Assembly: GCA_028706735.1 (NCBI GenBank)
Contig: JAQTVS010000104.1
Location: 1 to 8,675, forward strand
From: Thiomonas sp.
Lineage (GTDB): Bacteria; Pseudomonadota; Gammaproteobacteria; Burkholderiales; Burkholderiaceae_C
Length of the DNA stretch: 8,675 nucleotides
Reading direction: 5' to 3'
Shown piece after piece: positions 1-7,599 of this stretch. The number at the start of each line of letters is the position of its first letter. Position 1 is the first letter of the stretch. The notes under the pieces were generated by a model. It saw only the letters and a list, made by a program, of their open reading frames with translations. It searched no databases and was not told where the DNA came from. The position numbers and the translations under genes were made by a program.

Positions 1-178
1 TGCACGCGGCTCTCCCCCCAGGGGGCGGCGAACCACTGGGGGCGGCCCGGCGTGTTTCTTACCCCCCCCCGAACGCCGCGTTGCACGCGGCTCTCCCCCC
101 AGGGGGCGACGAAACACTTGGGGCGGCCCGGCGTGTTTCTTGCCCACCCGAACGCCCGGCTGCGTGTGGCTCTCTGGG
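1..178. repeat. Tandem repeat of about 80 bp, two good copies plus a fragment
   Basis: Copy 1 (1-81) and copy 2 (82-160) both begin TGCACGCGGCTCTCCCCCCA and end in a C-rich stretch followed by GAACGCC. The first 60 bases differ at only about three positions. A third, degenerate start lies at 161-178 (TGCGTGTGGCTCTC) and ends against the stop codon of the minus-strand cyclase gene. Copy 1 begins at base 1, so the array may continue outside the window. No convincing gene lies here: the open frames crossing it are low-complexity and differ between copies. Each copy holds a C-run/G-run (CCCCCCAGGGGG) and an inverted-repeat core, so it may act as an intergenic structural element or transcript end. 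That role is inferred. Confidence 0.85.
111..139. other. Inverted repeat (stem-loop) in repeat copy 2
   Basis: GAAACAC at 111-117 is the exact reverse complement of GTGTTTC at 133-139. The 15-base loop between them is G/C-rich (TTGGGGCGGCCCGGC). In copy 1 the left arm is GAACCAC, which gives one mismatch. There is no long T-run on either strand, so a classical intrinsic terminator is not shown. It lies 40 bp beyond the cyclase stop codon and could still form the 3' end of that transcript. Confidence 0.5.
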
Positions 179-1423
179 CTATCCGCCGCACACGCGGTTG
201 CGTCCCTCTTGCTTGGCGCGATACAGCGCGTGGTCGGCGCGCAGCAGCAGGTCGCTGGCGCTGTGGTCGTCAGGGCATGCCTGCGTCAGGCCGATGCTGA
301 CAGTCAGCGCCACGGTCTGTTCGTCGCGCAGGGCGATGGGCTGTGCGCTCACACAGGCGCGCAAGCGCTCGGCGATCTGCAGCGCCTCGGCCGCGTCGGC
401 GCCGTCGAGAATCAGCAGAAATTCCTCGCCGCCAAGCCGCCCGAAATAGTCGCGGCTGCGTTTTTCCTGGCGAATGATGCGGGCGAAGCATTGCAGCACG
501 CAGTCGCCTCCGGCATGGCCGAAGCGGTCGTTGACCTGCTTGAAAAAATCGAGATCGAGCAGCAGCACCGACAGCGGCGCCCGGCGTTGCAGGAGTTGCT
601 CCAGAAGGGTGAGGATGCTGCGCCGGTTGTGGATGTCGGTCAGGCTGTCGCAGGTCGCCAGGTGTTCGAGCCTGCGCTCCAGCGCCTTGCGCTCGGTGAT
701 GTCGCGCCAGATGCCCTCCACCCCGGCGTAGTTGCCACGCTCGTCGCGCAGCGCCTGGGTGCTGATGGAAATGTCGATGATCACCCCGTCCTTGCGCCGC
801 ATGCGGCCCGGAAAATCATGCACGGCGCCATGCTTCCTGATTTCGGCCACCAGGGCGTCGCGCTCGCTGAGGTCGGGATAGAACGCCGCCGCGGGAAGGC
901 CGATGATTTCTTCGGCCGTGTAACCCAGCACATTCTTCACCGCCGGGCAGACGTAGCGGGTGATGCCCTGCGCATCGGTGCGATAGAACACGTCCTGCAT
1001 GGTGTTCATCATGCGCTGGAAGTCTTCGTCGGTCTGGCGCAGGCGCTGCTCCATGGCGGCGCGCTCAGTCATGTCGAGAAAGGTCGCCAGCACCGCCCGT
1101 TCATCGTCCACCACCACAATGGCGCTGCTCATGGCCAGCATCAGCGGCGCGCCGGTGCAGGCGTAGGCGCGGATTTCCGTCACCGGGTTGATGCCGCCGC
1201 TCTCGGCGTGGCGCAGGCGGGCCAGCGCCCGGTGCAGATCGAGGGGATGAATGAACGCCTCCACCGACTTGCCCACCACATCGCCCGCCTGTTCCGCCCG
1301 CAACAGCCGCAGCGCCGCCGCGTTGGCATAGCGCACGGTATCGCCCACCAACATGGCCACGGACGCGGGCAACTGTTCGATCCAGGCCACGCTGGGGGAG
1401 ACGGAAGACGCGGGAGCCGTCAC
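179..1423 (-). CDS. PAS-PAS-GGDEF diguanylate cyclase
   Basis: Predicted soluble, cytoplasmic sensory enzyme making cyclic di-GMP from two GTP. Numbered from the GTG start used here, residues about 9-120 form a first PAS-like region and about 130-245 a second PAS domain (YVCPAVKNVLGY, ending in WRDITERKALERR). The GGDEF domain covers about 254-410. It has LTDIHNRR, the metal/GTP segment DLDFFKQVNDRFGHAGGD, the active-site loop GGEEF (331-335) and an RxxD inhibitory site, RSRD (322-325), five residues before it. Both catalysis and product inhibition should therefore be intact. No membrane segment or EAL domain is seen. The PAS ligand is unknown. The frame can be extended to a TTG at 1441, but that codon lacks a ribosome-binding site, whereas GTG at 1423 follows CAGAGG by five bases. 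The gene is divergent from the sulfur module. Function is secure at family level; the start is less so. Confidence 0.93.
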   Translation of the reverse strand: MTAPASSVSPSVAWIEQLPASVAMLVGDTVRYANAAALRLLRAEQAGDVVGKSVEAFIHPLDLHRALARLRHAESGGINPVTEIRAYACTGAPLMLAMSSAIVVVDDERAVLATFLDMTERAAMEQRLRQTDEDFQRMMNTMQDVFYRTDAQGITRYVCPAVKNVLGYTAEEIIGLPAAAFYPDLSERDALVAEIRKHGAVHDFPGRMRRKDGVIIDISISTQALRDERGNYAGVEGIWRDITERKALERRLEHLATCDSLTDIHNRRSILTLLEQLLQRRAPLSVLLLDLDFFKQVNDRFGHAGGDCVLQCFARIIRQEKRSRDYFGRLGGEEFLLILDGADAAEALQIAERLRACVSAQPIALRDEQTVALTVSIGLTQACPDDHSASDLLLRADHALYRAKQEGRNRVCGG

Positions 1424-1466
1424 GATGACCTCTGAGCACAAAGCATTTTGTTTGCGGGAGCGGAAA

Positions 1467-1482
1467 CTTTACAAATATAAAG
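1467..1482. promoter_or_regulatory. AT-rich patch, probable promoter zone of the divergent genes
   Basis: CTTTACAAATATAAAG is markedly AT-rich for this GC-rich window and has the short inverted arms CTTTA/TAAAG. It lies 44 bp upstream of the GTG start of the cyclase and inside the only intergenic space between the two divergent units. The minus strand offers TATATT as a -10-like element. I found no good -35 partner on either strand, so the promoter assignment rests mainly on position and composition. Confidence 0.3.
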
Positions 1483-1513
1483 CGTAACACTCGGCCGATG
1501 GAGAAGTCTGTCA

Positions 1514-1529
1514 GAAAACTCTGGTTTTC
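1514..1529. promoter_or_regulatory. Perfect 6+6 bp palindrome, candidate operator
   Basis: GAAAAC-TCTG-GTTTTC is a perfect inverted repeat with a 4-base centre. It lies between the divergent cyclase and rhodanese genes, 91 bp before the cyclase start and 127 bp before the rhodanese start. It is followed by CCCG rather than T-residues, so it does not look like a terminator. It could bind a dimeric regulator controlling one or both units. No specific regulator family can be assigned. Confidence 0.35.
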
Positions 1530-1655
1530 CCGCACCGGACACCCATGCCGCACCGCGCCGCAGCCACCTGCAGCAGCCCCTTATTCCGCACGGTTGGATG
1601 GGCATGACAACTCTGTCGTTCCCTTTCAGGTGGGTGTTTCCCAGAATGACGCCCT

Positions 1656-2726
1656 ATGAAACACGCCGCTCAACCCCGTCCATCGGCAGCGCCGGGCCTG
1701 CCCACCCTGTCCTCCACCAGCGCGCCTCCCACGCCTGCCCGGCCCGGCCGCTGGCAACGCCTGTGGCGCACCTGCGCGCTGTTCTGGCTGCTCGCCGCCT
1801 GGGCGCTGCAGCAGGGCGTGAGCGCCGCGCCACTGGCGCAGCCGCCGTCTGCATTCGGCCCGCTGGTCTCGGCCCCGGCGCTGGCCGCCTGGCGCGGCCC
1901 GGTGCAGATCGTGGATATTCGCGACAACGCCGCCGAGCCGGACGCTGCGCACCTGCCCGGCGCCATCCCTGCGCCCTATGCCGACTGGCGCGGGCCTGCA
2001 AGCAATCCCGGCGCGCTGTTGTCCCTGGCGCAATTCACCGCGCTGGCGCAGCGTCTGGGCCTGCGCGCCGAAACGCCCGTGGTCATTGTGGCTGCCGGGG
2101 ATGATGCCAGCGACTTCGGCGCACCTGCGCGGGTGTACTGGACGCTGAAGTGGCTGGGATTCAAGCGGCTCGCCATCCTCAACGGCGGCATGGCCGCTTG
2201 GCGCGCTGCGGCCCTGCCGCTGACGCGCCAACCCACGGCGGTGACGCCCCGCCCATTCACCCCGCAACTCGACAGCGCGGTTCTCGCCACCCGCGCAACA
2301 GTCGAGACTGACCTGAATTCGCCAGCCGTCCTGCTGCTTGACGCCCGTCCAGAGGCCTTCTATGCGGGACGCGAAAAAGCCCCGGCCGCAGCCCGGCCTG
2401 GCACCCTGCCCGGCGCGCTGGACTTTGACTACGCCCGCTGGTTCGCGCACGGCGGCGGCGCGCTGCCCGATGCGGCCGTGCTGCAGCAAATCGCACGCAC
2501 GCTGCCGCCGCAGCCCGGCGCACGCCAGACCGTGTCGTTCTGCAATACCGGGCATTGGGCGGCGACCAACTGGTTTGTCCTGTCTGAAGTGCTGCACCGC
2601 CCGCATGTGGCGCTCTATCCCGGCTCGATGGTGGACTGGTCGCGCGCCGGTGCGCCCATGGCGCATGTGCCCACCCGCCTGCAGCAACTCTGGCAGCAAA
2701 TGGAACAGACATGGCAAGCGCTCTGA
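1656..2726 (+). CDS. Exported tandem-rhodanese sulfurtransferase
   Basis: A 356-residue two-domain rhodanese-type protein, expected to move sulfane sulfur from a donor such as thiosulfate to an acceptor via a cysteine persulfide. Residues 38-52 are a hydrophobic helix followed by GVSAAPLA, a plausible signal-peptidase I site near residue 57, so it is probably periplasmic. The n-region before the helix is long (about 37 residues), but no other ATG, GTG or TTG lies in frame between the ATG and the helix. Domain 1 (about 73-190) has VDIRD and HLPGAI, but its active-site loop reads VAAGDDAS with no cysteine, so it is probably non-catalytic. Domain 2 (about 212-335) has LLDARPEAFYAG, TLPGALDFDY and the catalytic loop CNTGHWA with Cys296. 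This matches the usual rhodanese pattern of an inactive N-domain and an active C-domain. No strong ribosome-binding site precedes the ATG. The gene overlaps the permease gene by 16 bp, implying co-transcription and related function. The physiological donor is unknown. Confidence 0.9.
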   Translation: MKHAAQPRPSAAPGLPTLSSTSAPPTPARPGRWQRLWRTCALFWLLAAWALQQGVSAAPLAQPPSAFGPLVSAPALAAWRGPVQIVDIRDNAAEPDAAHLPGAIPAPYADWRGPASNPGALLSLAQFTALAQRLGLRAETPVVIVAAGDDASDFGAPARVYWTLKWLGFKRLAILNGGMAAWRAAALPLTRQPTAVTPRPFTPQLDSAVLATRATVETDLNSPAVLLLDARPEAFYAGREKAPAAARPGTLPGALDFDYARWFAHGGGALPDAAVLQQIARTLPPQPGARQTVSFCNTGHWAATNWFVLSEVLHRPHVALYPGSMVDWSRAGAPMAHVPTRLQQLWQQMEQTWQAL

Positions 2727-3865
2727 CTCCATTCCTGCCGCACTCCGCCGCCACGGCGCCACGGCAAGGTCTGCGGCGCTTCGGCGCCAGCGTGTGCCTC
2801 ACCGCCGCCCTGGCCGGTTTTGCCGCCATCACCTGGCTGGTCGGCTGGCGGCAGGGACTGCTGTGGCTGATCGGCCTGGGCTACGGCGTGCTGCTCGCAG
2901 CGACGGCGTTCGGCTTCACCACCGGGTGGCGGGTGTGGATCACGCGGCGCGACCCGAAGGGACTGTGGGCGCAGTTTGTCGGCATCGCGGTGGCCATGCT
3001 GATCAGCGTGCCGCTGCTGGCGGCGCACCCCGAGCTGGACGGCGCGGACGGCCCGCTGTCCATCAGCCTGCTGGTCGGCGCTTTCGTATTCGGCGCCGCC
3101 ATGCAGGTGGCGGACGGCTGCGGCTCGGGCACGCTGTACAAGGCCGGGCTGGGCCACCCGGTCAGCCTGGCCGTGCTGCCCGCCTTCGTGTTCGGCAGTT
3201 TTTTGGGCGCGGCGCAACTCCCGGCCTGGCTGGCGCTGGGCGCGCTGCCGCCGGTCAATCTGGTGCATGTACTCGGCGCGGGGTGGACGCTGGCCGCGCA
3301 GCTCGGCGCACTGGCGCTGCTGGCGGCCGCACTCTGGCGCTGGCGCGGGCCGGGGCCGTCGCGCTGGAACGGGTCTGCCGTGTGGTGGGCGGCCATCGGC
3401 CTGGGTCTGTTGGCCGCAGCGAACCTGGTGGTGGCGGGGCAGCCCTGGGGCATTGTGTACGGCCTGGGCCTGTGGGGCGCGAAGATCGTGCAGGCGCTCG
3501 GAATCGACCTGAGCCACAACGCCTTCTGGGGACTGCCCGCGCAGCAGGCGCAGTTGCACGCCACGGTGTTGGCGGACAACACCAGCGTCACCGATCTGGG
3601 TCTGCTGCTGGGCGCACTCATCGCCGCAAGCTGGAGAGGAAACCCCAGCCCGGCAGTGAAGTTGCCAGCTCGGCAATGGCCGGCGTCAATTCTTGCGGGG
3701 CTGCTGCTGGGCTATAGCTCGCGGCTGGCGTTCGGCTGCAATGTGGGCGCGTATTTCTCCGGCATTGCCACCGGCAGCCTGCACGGCTGGGTGTGGTTCG
3801 CCTGCGCCTTTGGCGGCAGCCTGCTCGGCGTGCGGCTGCGCCACGGTTTAGGCCTGCCGGATTGA
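2711..3865 (+). CDS. YeeE/YedE-family sulfur-compound permease
   Basis: A 384-residue polytopic inner-membrane protein of the YeeE/YedE (sulfur transport, DUF395) family. A characterised member, the YeeE thiosulfate transporter, passes thiosulfate along conserved cysteines. About nine to eleven hydrophobic segments are visible from residue 25 to the C-terminus. Two family-type cysteine motifs in equivalent halves are clear: GCGSGTLYKAG (Cys137) and GCNVGAYFSGIATGSLHGW (Cys343). They support an internally duplicated fold. The N-terminal element FGFTTGW (68-73 region) has no cysteine; Cys29 lies in an earlier helix. The ATG lies inside the end of the rhodanese gene (16-bp overlap), which argues for translational coupling and for delivery of sulfur from the periplasmic enzyme to the pore. 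Substrate could be thiosulfate, another sulfane compound or a selenium compound; the sequence does not decide. Confidence 0.9.
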   Translation: MASALTPFLPHSAATAPRQGLRRFGASVCLTAALAGFAAITWLVGWRQGLLWLIGLGYGVLLAATAFGFTTGWRVWITRRDPKGLWAQFVGIAVAMLISVPLLAAHPELDGADGPLSISLLVGAFVFGAAMQVADGCGSGTLYKAGLGHPVSLAVLPAFVFGSFLGAAQLPAWLALGALPPVNLVHVLGAGWTLAAQLGALALLAAALWRWRGPGPSRWNGSAVWWAAIGLGLLAAANLVVAGQPWGIVYGLGLWGAKIVQALGIDLSHNAFWGLPAQQAQLHATVLADNTSVTDLGLLLGALIAASWRGNPSPAVKLPARQWPASILAGLLLGYSSRLAFGCNVGAYFSGIATGSLHGWVWFACAFGGSLLGVRLRHGLGLPD

Positions 3866-3876
3866 AAGGCCGCACG

Positions 3877-4065
3877 ATGCACCGCAAATTTCCCTGGCTG
3901 ATCGCCCTGTTCTGGACCGCCGTGCTCGCGCTGTTGATGCTGGACTGGCGCTCCAGCACGCCGCACGACCGATTTGCCGAACCGCCGCCGCTCGCGCTGG
4001 GCAATGGCCCGGCGGCCGATGCGGGTCACTGCTCCCTGGCGCCGGAAGCGTCGAGCTCGCGGTGA
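3877..4065 (+). CDS. Small single-pass membrane protein, hypothetical
   Basis: A 62-residue open frame starting with ATG 11 bp after the permease stop, with GAAAGG as a possible ribosome-binding site eight bases upstream. Residues about 7-23 ([18 protein letters not shown]) form one hydrophobic helix after a basic start (MHRKF), suggesting an inner-membrane anchor with a short C-terminal tail containing one cysteine. Third codon positions are strongly G/C, as in real genes here. I do not recognise the family. The last 40 bp run antiparallel over the end of rapZ, so the C-terminal residues [13 protein letters not shown] may be dictated by rapZ. The same reading frame stays open upstream to 3793 inside the permease, but the ATG at 3877 is the natural start. 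It may be an accessory subunit of the permease; this is inferred from position only. Confidence 0.55.
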   Translation: MHRKFPWLIALFWTAVLALLMLDWRSSTPHDRFAEPPPLALGNGPAADAGHCSLAPEASSSR

Positions 4066-4985
4066 CGCAGCAGCACGGTGTACTGTGCGCTGAACGCGCG
4101 GCTGAGCTGCTCGCTCAGAAACACGGAGCGGTGCTGCCCGCCGGTGCAGCCGATGGCCACGCCCACATAGCTGCGATGATCCGCCGCCAGTTTGGGCAGC
4201 CAGCGTTTCAGGAACCCGGCGATGTCGGCCTGCATCTGCAGCACCTCGGGCTGGCGCAGCAGAAAGTCGGCGACCGGCGCGTCACGCCCGGTGAGGGGCC
4301 GGAGCACCGGGTCGTAGTGCGGGTTGGGCAGCATGCGCACGTCAAACACATAGTCGGCATCGAGCGGCACGCCGCGCTTGAACGCAAACGACTCGAACAG
4401 CACCACCATCTGCGAAGCCTGCACCCGCACGGTCTGCTTGATCCAGTCGCGCAGCTGGGACGCTTTCATCTGGCTGGTATCGATGTGCAGGCCGATCTCC
4501 GCCACGGGGTGCAACAGTTCGCGCTCCAGCTCGATGGCTTCGGTCAGCGCATTGGCATAGCCATCACCGCGCGCGGCGGCGGGGTTGCCCGCCTGCAGCG
4601 CGGTGATGCGGCTGGTCAGCGGATGGCGGCGGCGGGTTTCGGAGAACCGCTGCACCAGGGTATCGGTGGCGCAGTCGAGATAGATGGCATGCACCTCGCA
4701 ACAGGCGCGCAGGTCGTTGAGCAGGCCCGGCACATCGGCCAGTGACTCGGCGCTGCGCGCGTCCACCGCCACCGCGACGCGCAACTGGCCGGACGCACGG
4801 GTCTGCTCCACCAGCGGGGTGATGAGCTGCGGCGGCAGATTGTCCACGCAGTAATAGCCGGAATCTTCGAGCGCGGCCAACGCCACCGATTTACCCGAGC
4901 CCGACAACCCGGAGATGAGCACGAGCTGGCGGGTGGAACGCGGGTCTGCGGGGGGCGGTGTGGCGTGGGATTCAGGCAGGTTCAT
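4026..4985 (-). CDS. rapZ: RapZ (YvcJ family) nucleotide-binding regulator
   Basis: A 319-residue protein of normal family length. In Escherichia coli RapZ binds small RNAs and RNase E to control glucosamine-6-phosphate synthesis, and Bacillus YvcJ binds nucleotides. The role in this organism is not shown by the sequence. The N-terminal P-loop GLSGSGKS is at 26-33, followed by [14 protein letters not shown] (38-51), and YLDC with [11 protein letters not shown] at 102-122. The C-terminal half has [11 protein letters not shown] (197-207), DVRMLPNP (215-222) and the family signature [10 protein letters not shown] (279-288). The ATG overlaps the recN stop as ATGA, so translation is probably coupled to recN. 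It is the last gene of the nadK-recN-rapZ run. In betaproteobacteria rapZ often sits beside hprK/ptsN; neither is adjacent here. Confidence 0.96.
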   Translation of the reverse strand: MNLPESHATPPPADPRSTRQLVLISGLSGSGKSVALAALEDSGYYCVDNLPPQLITPLVEQTRASGQLRVAVAVDARSAESLADVPGLLNDLRACCEVHAIYLDCATDTLVQRFSETRRRHPLTSRITALQAGNPAAARGDGYANALTEAIELERELLHPVAEIGLHIDTSQMKASQLRDWIKQTVRVQASQMVVLFESFAFKRGVPLDADYVFDVRMLPNPHYDPVLRPLTGRDAPVADFLLRQPEVLQMQADIAGFLKRWLPKLAADHRSYVGVAIGCTGGQHRSVFLSEQLSRAFSAQYTVLLRHRELDASGAREQ

Positions 4986-6667
4986 TGCGGCTCCGTGGAC
5001 GGCGATTCAAAGGCTTCGCACGCCGCGAGCAATTCGCGTGCATGTTCCAGCGCAGCACTGGACTGCGCATTGCCGCCCAGCATACGGGCGATCTCGCTCT
5101 GTCGTTGTGACAGCTCCAGCGCGTCGAGCAGGCTGGCGGTCTGCTTGCCGCTGCTGAGCTTGCGCACCGCGAAATGCTGCTGCGCGCAGGCCGCCACCTG
5201 CGCCAGATGCGTGACCGCGAGCACCTGCCGGTCGCCGCCCAGTTTGCGCAGCAGGCGTCCCACGGTCTGCGCCACGGCGCCGCCGATGCCTGCATCCACC
5301 TCGTCGAAAATCAGGGTGTCGGTATCTTGCAGAGCGCTGGTGGTCACCGCGACGGCCAGGGCGATGCGCGACAGCTCGCCGCCGCTGGCCACCTTGCCCA
5401 GCGCGCGCAGTTCGGCGCCGGGGTGCGCCGCCACTTGCAGTTCCACGGCTTCGGCGCCGCGCGCGCCCACCGCGTCCAGCGGGGTGAGCGCCACGGCGAA
5501 ACGTCCACCGGGCATGCCGAGTTCCTGCATGGCCGCCTGCACCGCCTTGGCGAGTTGCTGCGCCGCCTTGCGCCGCCGGGCGCTGAGTTTGGCCGCGGCC
5601 TGTTGCAGCGCTGTTTGCGCGGCCTGTTCCGCCTGTTCCAGCGCGGGCAGATCGGCGCTGCGGTCGAGCAGGTCCAGCTTGTCGCGCAACGCGCCGTGGA
5701 TCCGCGGCAGCTCAGCGGGCGGCACGCGGTGTTTGCGCGCCAGACTCATCCAGCCGGCCAGCCGCGCGTCGAGTTCGGCCAGACGCTGCGGGTCGGCTTC
5801 GGTGCGCTCGGCCAGCCGGTGCAGGTCGTGGCTGAGGTCGCGCAGGCTGGTGTGCGCCGATTCGAGTTGCAGCGCCAGCGGCTGCAGGCTGCCGTCCACC
5901 TGCGCTGCGCGCTCCAGCGCCTGCTGCGCCTGCGCCAGCAGCGACAGCGCACTCACGTCCTCGCCGTCGAGCGCGCCTTGCGCCAGGGCAAAGTCTTCAA
6001 GCAGGCTGCTGACATGCGCCAGTCGCTTGTGTTCGCCCTCCAGCGTGGCCCATTCACCCTCGGCGGGATGCAAGCGATCCAGTTCCTCGCACTGCCATTG
6101 CAGGCGCTCGCGCTCCTCGGCCAGCGCGCCCGCATCTTGCCGCGCCTGCAACAGCGCCTGCTGCGCCGTGCGCCACAGCGTCCAGGCCTGCGCCACCGCC
6201 AGCGCCTCGCTCTGCGCGCTGGCGTAGGCGTCGAGCAGACTGGAGACGACCTCGCGCCGCACCAAGCCCTGATCGGCATGCTGGCCGTGAATATCCACCA
6301 GCATTTCGCCCGCCGCCTTGAGCTGCGCGGCGGTGGCCGGGCTGCCGTTGACAAATCCGCGCGACTTGCCCTGCGCGTCGATCACCCGGCGCAGCAGCAC
6401 GCTGTCGCCCTCTGCCGCGAAGCCCTGCGCGTCCAGCCACGCCACCAGTTGCGGGCTCAGGCTGAACTCGGCGCTGATTTCCGCACGCGGCGCTCCGGTG
6501 CGCACCACGCCGCTGTCGGCGCGCTCGCCCAGGGCGAGCTTGAGCGCGTCGATCAGGATGGACTTGCCAGCACCCGTCTCGCCGGTGAGCACGGTGAAGC
6601 CCCGGCTCAGATCGACGTCGAGTTCGGGGACGATGACAAAGTCGCGCAGATGAAGATGCAGCAGCAT
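4982..6667 (-). CDS. recN: DNA repair protein RecN
   Basis: A 561-residue SMC-like ATPase acting early in recombinational repair of double-strand breaks, a cytoplasmic protein binding DNA ends. The N-terminal ATPase half carries Walker A GETGAGKS (29-36) and the family element DIHGQHADQ (125-133). Residues about 150-385 are Ala/Gln/Leu/Glu-rich and fit the coiled-coil arm. The C-terminal half has the ABC signature ASGGELSR (427-434), Walker [13 protein letters not shown] (452-463) and VTHLAQVAA (485-493). All catalytic motifs are intact and the length is normal. The ATG lies 13 bp after the nadK stop, and the TGA overlaps the rapZ ATG. In E. coli recN is LexA-controlled, but no SOS box can be placed here because no promoter-sized gap precedes it. 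Confidence 0.97.
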   Translation of the reverse strand: MLLHLHLRDFVIVPELDVDLSRGFTVLTGETGAGKSILIDALKLALGERADSGVVRTGAPRAEISAEFSLSPQLVAWLDAQGFAAEGDSVLLRRVIDAQGKSRGFVNGSPATAAQLKAAGEMLVDIHGQHADQGLVRREVVSSLLDAYASAQSEALAVAQAWTLWRTAQQALLQARQDAGALAEERERLQWQCEELDRLHPAEGEWATLEGEHKRLAHVSSLLEDFALAQGALDGEDVSALSLLAQAQQALERAAQVDGSLQPLALQLESAHTSLRDLSHDLHRLAERTEADPQRLAELDARLAGWMSLARKHRVPPAELPRIHGALRDKLDLLDRSADLPALEQAEQAAQTALQQAAAKLSARRRKAAQQLAKAVQAAMQELGMPGGRFAVALTPLDAVGARGAEAVELQVAAHPGAELRALGKVASGGELSRIALAVAVTTSALQDTDTLIFDEVDAGIGGAVAQTVGRLLRKLGGDRQVLAVTHLAQVAACAQQHFAVRKLSSGKQTASLLDALELSQRQSEIARMLGGNAQSSAALEHARELLAACEAFESPSTEPQ

Positions 6668-6680
6668 GGCTCAGCTTGTT

Positions 6681-7574
6681 TCAAGCCTCATCGGGAATTT
6701 CATGCCAGTGCAGCTTTTTGCGCAGCGTGGAGAAGTAGCTCCACCCCGGCGGATGCAGGAACACGCAGCGGTACGGCGCCTGGCTGATACGGATGCGGTC
6801 GCCGCCAATCAGCTCGGCGTAGCTCTGCATGTCGAAGTTCACGCTCACATCGCGCGGCGTGACGACCTCGATCACGATGTCCGCCCCGCCCGGCAGCACG
6901 ATGGGCCGGTTCGACAGGGTATGCGGCGCGATCGGCACCAGCACCACGCCGTCCACGCTGGGGTAGAGAATCGGTCCATAAGCCGACAGAGCATAGGCGG
7001 TGGACCCCGTGGGCGTGGCGACAATCAGGCCGTCGGCGCGCTGCACATACATGAAGCGGCCGTCCACCTCCACCTTCAGCTCCACCAGCCCCGAAGCGCC
7101 GTTGCGGTTGACCACCACATCGTTCACCGCGATGGCGTTGAAAATGGCCTGCCCCGCCCGCTCCACTGCGCCGCTGAGCATGGCGCGCTCCTCACGCTCG
7201 AACGCGCCCGCCACCAGGCCGTCGATCGCCTCTTCCCAGGCGGTGTCGGCGATGTCGGTCATGAAGCCCAGCCGCCCCGCGTTGATGCCCACCAGCGGCA
7301 CGTTCAAAGGCGCCAGCCGCCGGGCTGCGCCCAGCATGGTGCCATCGCCGCCAAGCACCACGGCGGCCCAGCCGCCAAGCGCCGTGCGCTCGGCCAGATC
7401 GCTGCTGCGCATCACGGGATACGGCAGCTCGGTGTGCTGCGCGGTGAGTTCGCCCACGCACACCTCCACCCCGGCGCGGCTCAGGCGCGCGGCAATTTCA
7501 CCCAGCAGACGCTGCGCCTGCGGCGCCTGATATTTGCCGATCAGCAAGACCTGCTGGAACACGGTACGGGACAT
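6681..7574 (-). CDS. nadK: NAD kinase
   Basis: A 297-residue ATP-dependent NAD kinase that phosphorylates NAD to NADP, the only route to NADP in most bacteria. Motifs appear in the expected order: GGDGTML (75-81, with the catalytic aspartate), GINAGRLGF (96-104), AVNDVVVNR (149-156 region, NAD binding) and TPTGSTAYALSAYGPI (187-202). The C-terminus HPPGWSYFSTLRKKLHWHE is typical of proteobacterial NadK. It is the first gene of the minus-strand run and is divergent from hrcA across 117 bp. The ATG is followed by the usual FxxVLLIGKY strand; no strong ribosome-binding site is visible upstream. Adjacency of hrcA, nadK and recN is a familiar proteobacterial arrangement. Confidence 0.97.
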   Translation of the reverse strand: MSRTVFQQVLLIGKYQAPQAQRLLGEIAARLSRAGVEVCVGELTAQHTELPYPVMRSSDLAERTALGGWAAVVLGGDGTMLGAARRLAPLNVPLVGINAGRLGFMTDIADTAWEEAIDGLVAGAFEREERAMLSGAVERAGQAIFNAIAVNDVVVNRNGASGLVELKVEVDGRFMYVQRADGLIVATPTGSTAYALSAYGPILYPSVDGVVLVPIAPHTLSNRPIVLPGGADIVIEVVTPRDVSVNFDMQSYAELIGGDRIRISQAPYRCVFLHPPGWSYFSTLRKKLHWHEIPDEA

Positions 7575-7599
7575 GGGTTTTGAAAGAAGTGCGCGGCGG

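Noticed and set aside
140..1435. Long plus-strand open frame opposite the diguanylate cyclase
   Set aside because: It is His/Gln/Ala/Arg-rich with no recognisable domain and is the antisense of a gene with complete PAS and GGDEF motifs. Such frames are expected at this GC content.
1424..1441. Extension of the cyclase to a TTG at 1441
   Set aside because: The frame is open, but TTG has no ribosome-binding site. GTG at 1423 follows CAGAGG at good spacing. Six residues of uncertainty remain.
1598..2104. Plus-strand frame starting upstream of the rhodanese gene
   Set aside because: It runs out of frame into an Arg/Ala-rich product, while the frame from 1656 gives a signal peptide and two rhodanese domains.
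3851..3871. Inverted repeat GGCCT/AGGCC around the permease stop codon
   Set aside because: Only five pairs with an 11-base loop and no T-run. This is easily expected by chance in GC-rich DNA.
5174..6787. A 537-residue plus-strand open frame opposite recN
   Set aside because: Low-complexity Gln/Arg/Leu composition without motifs, lying across an intact recN. It is a GC-driven shadow frame.
6666..7583. Plus-strand open frame opposite nadK
   Set aside because: His/Arg/Gln-rich antisense of an intact NAD kinase; no motif or ribosome-binding site.
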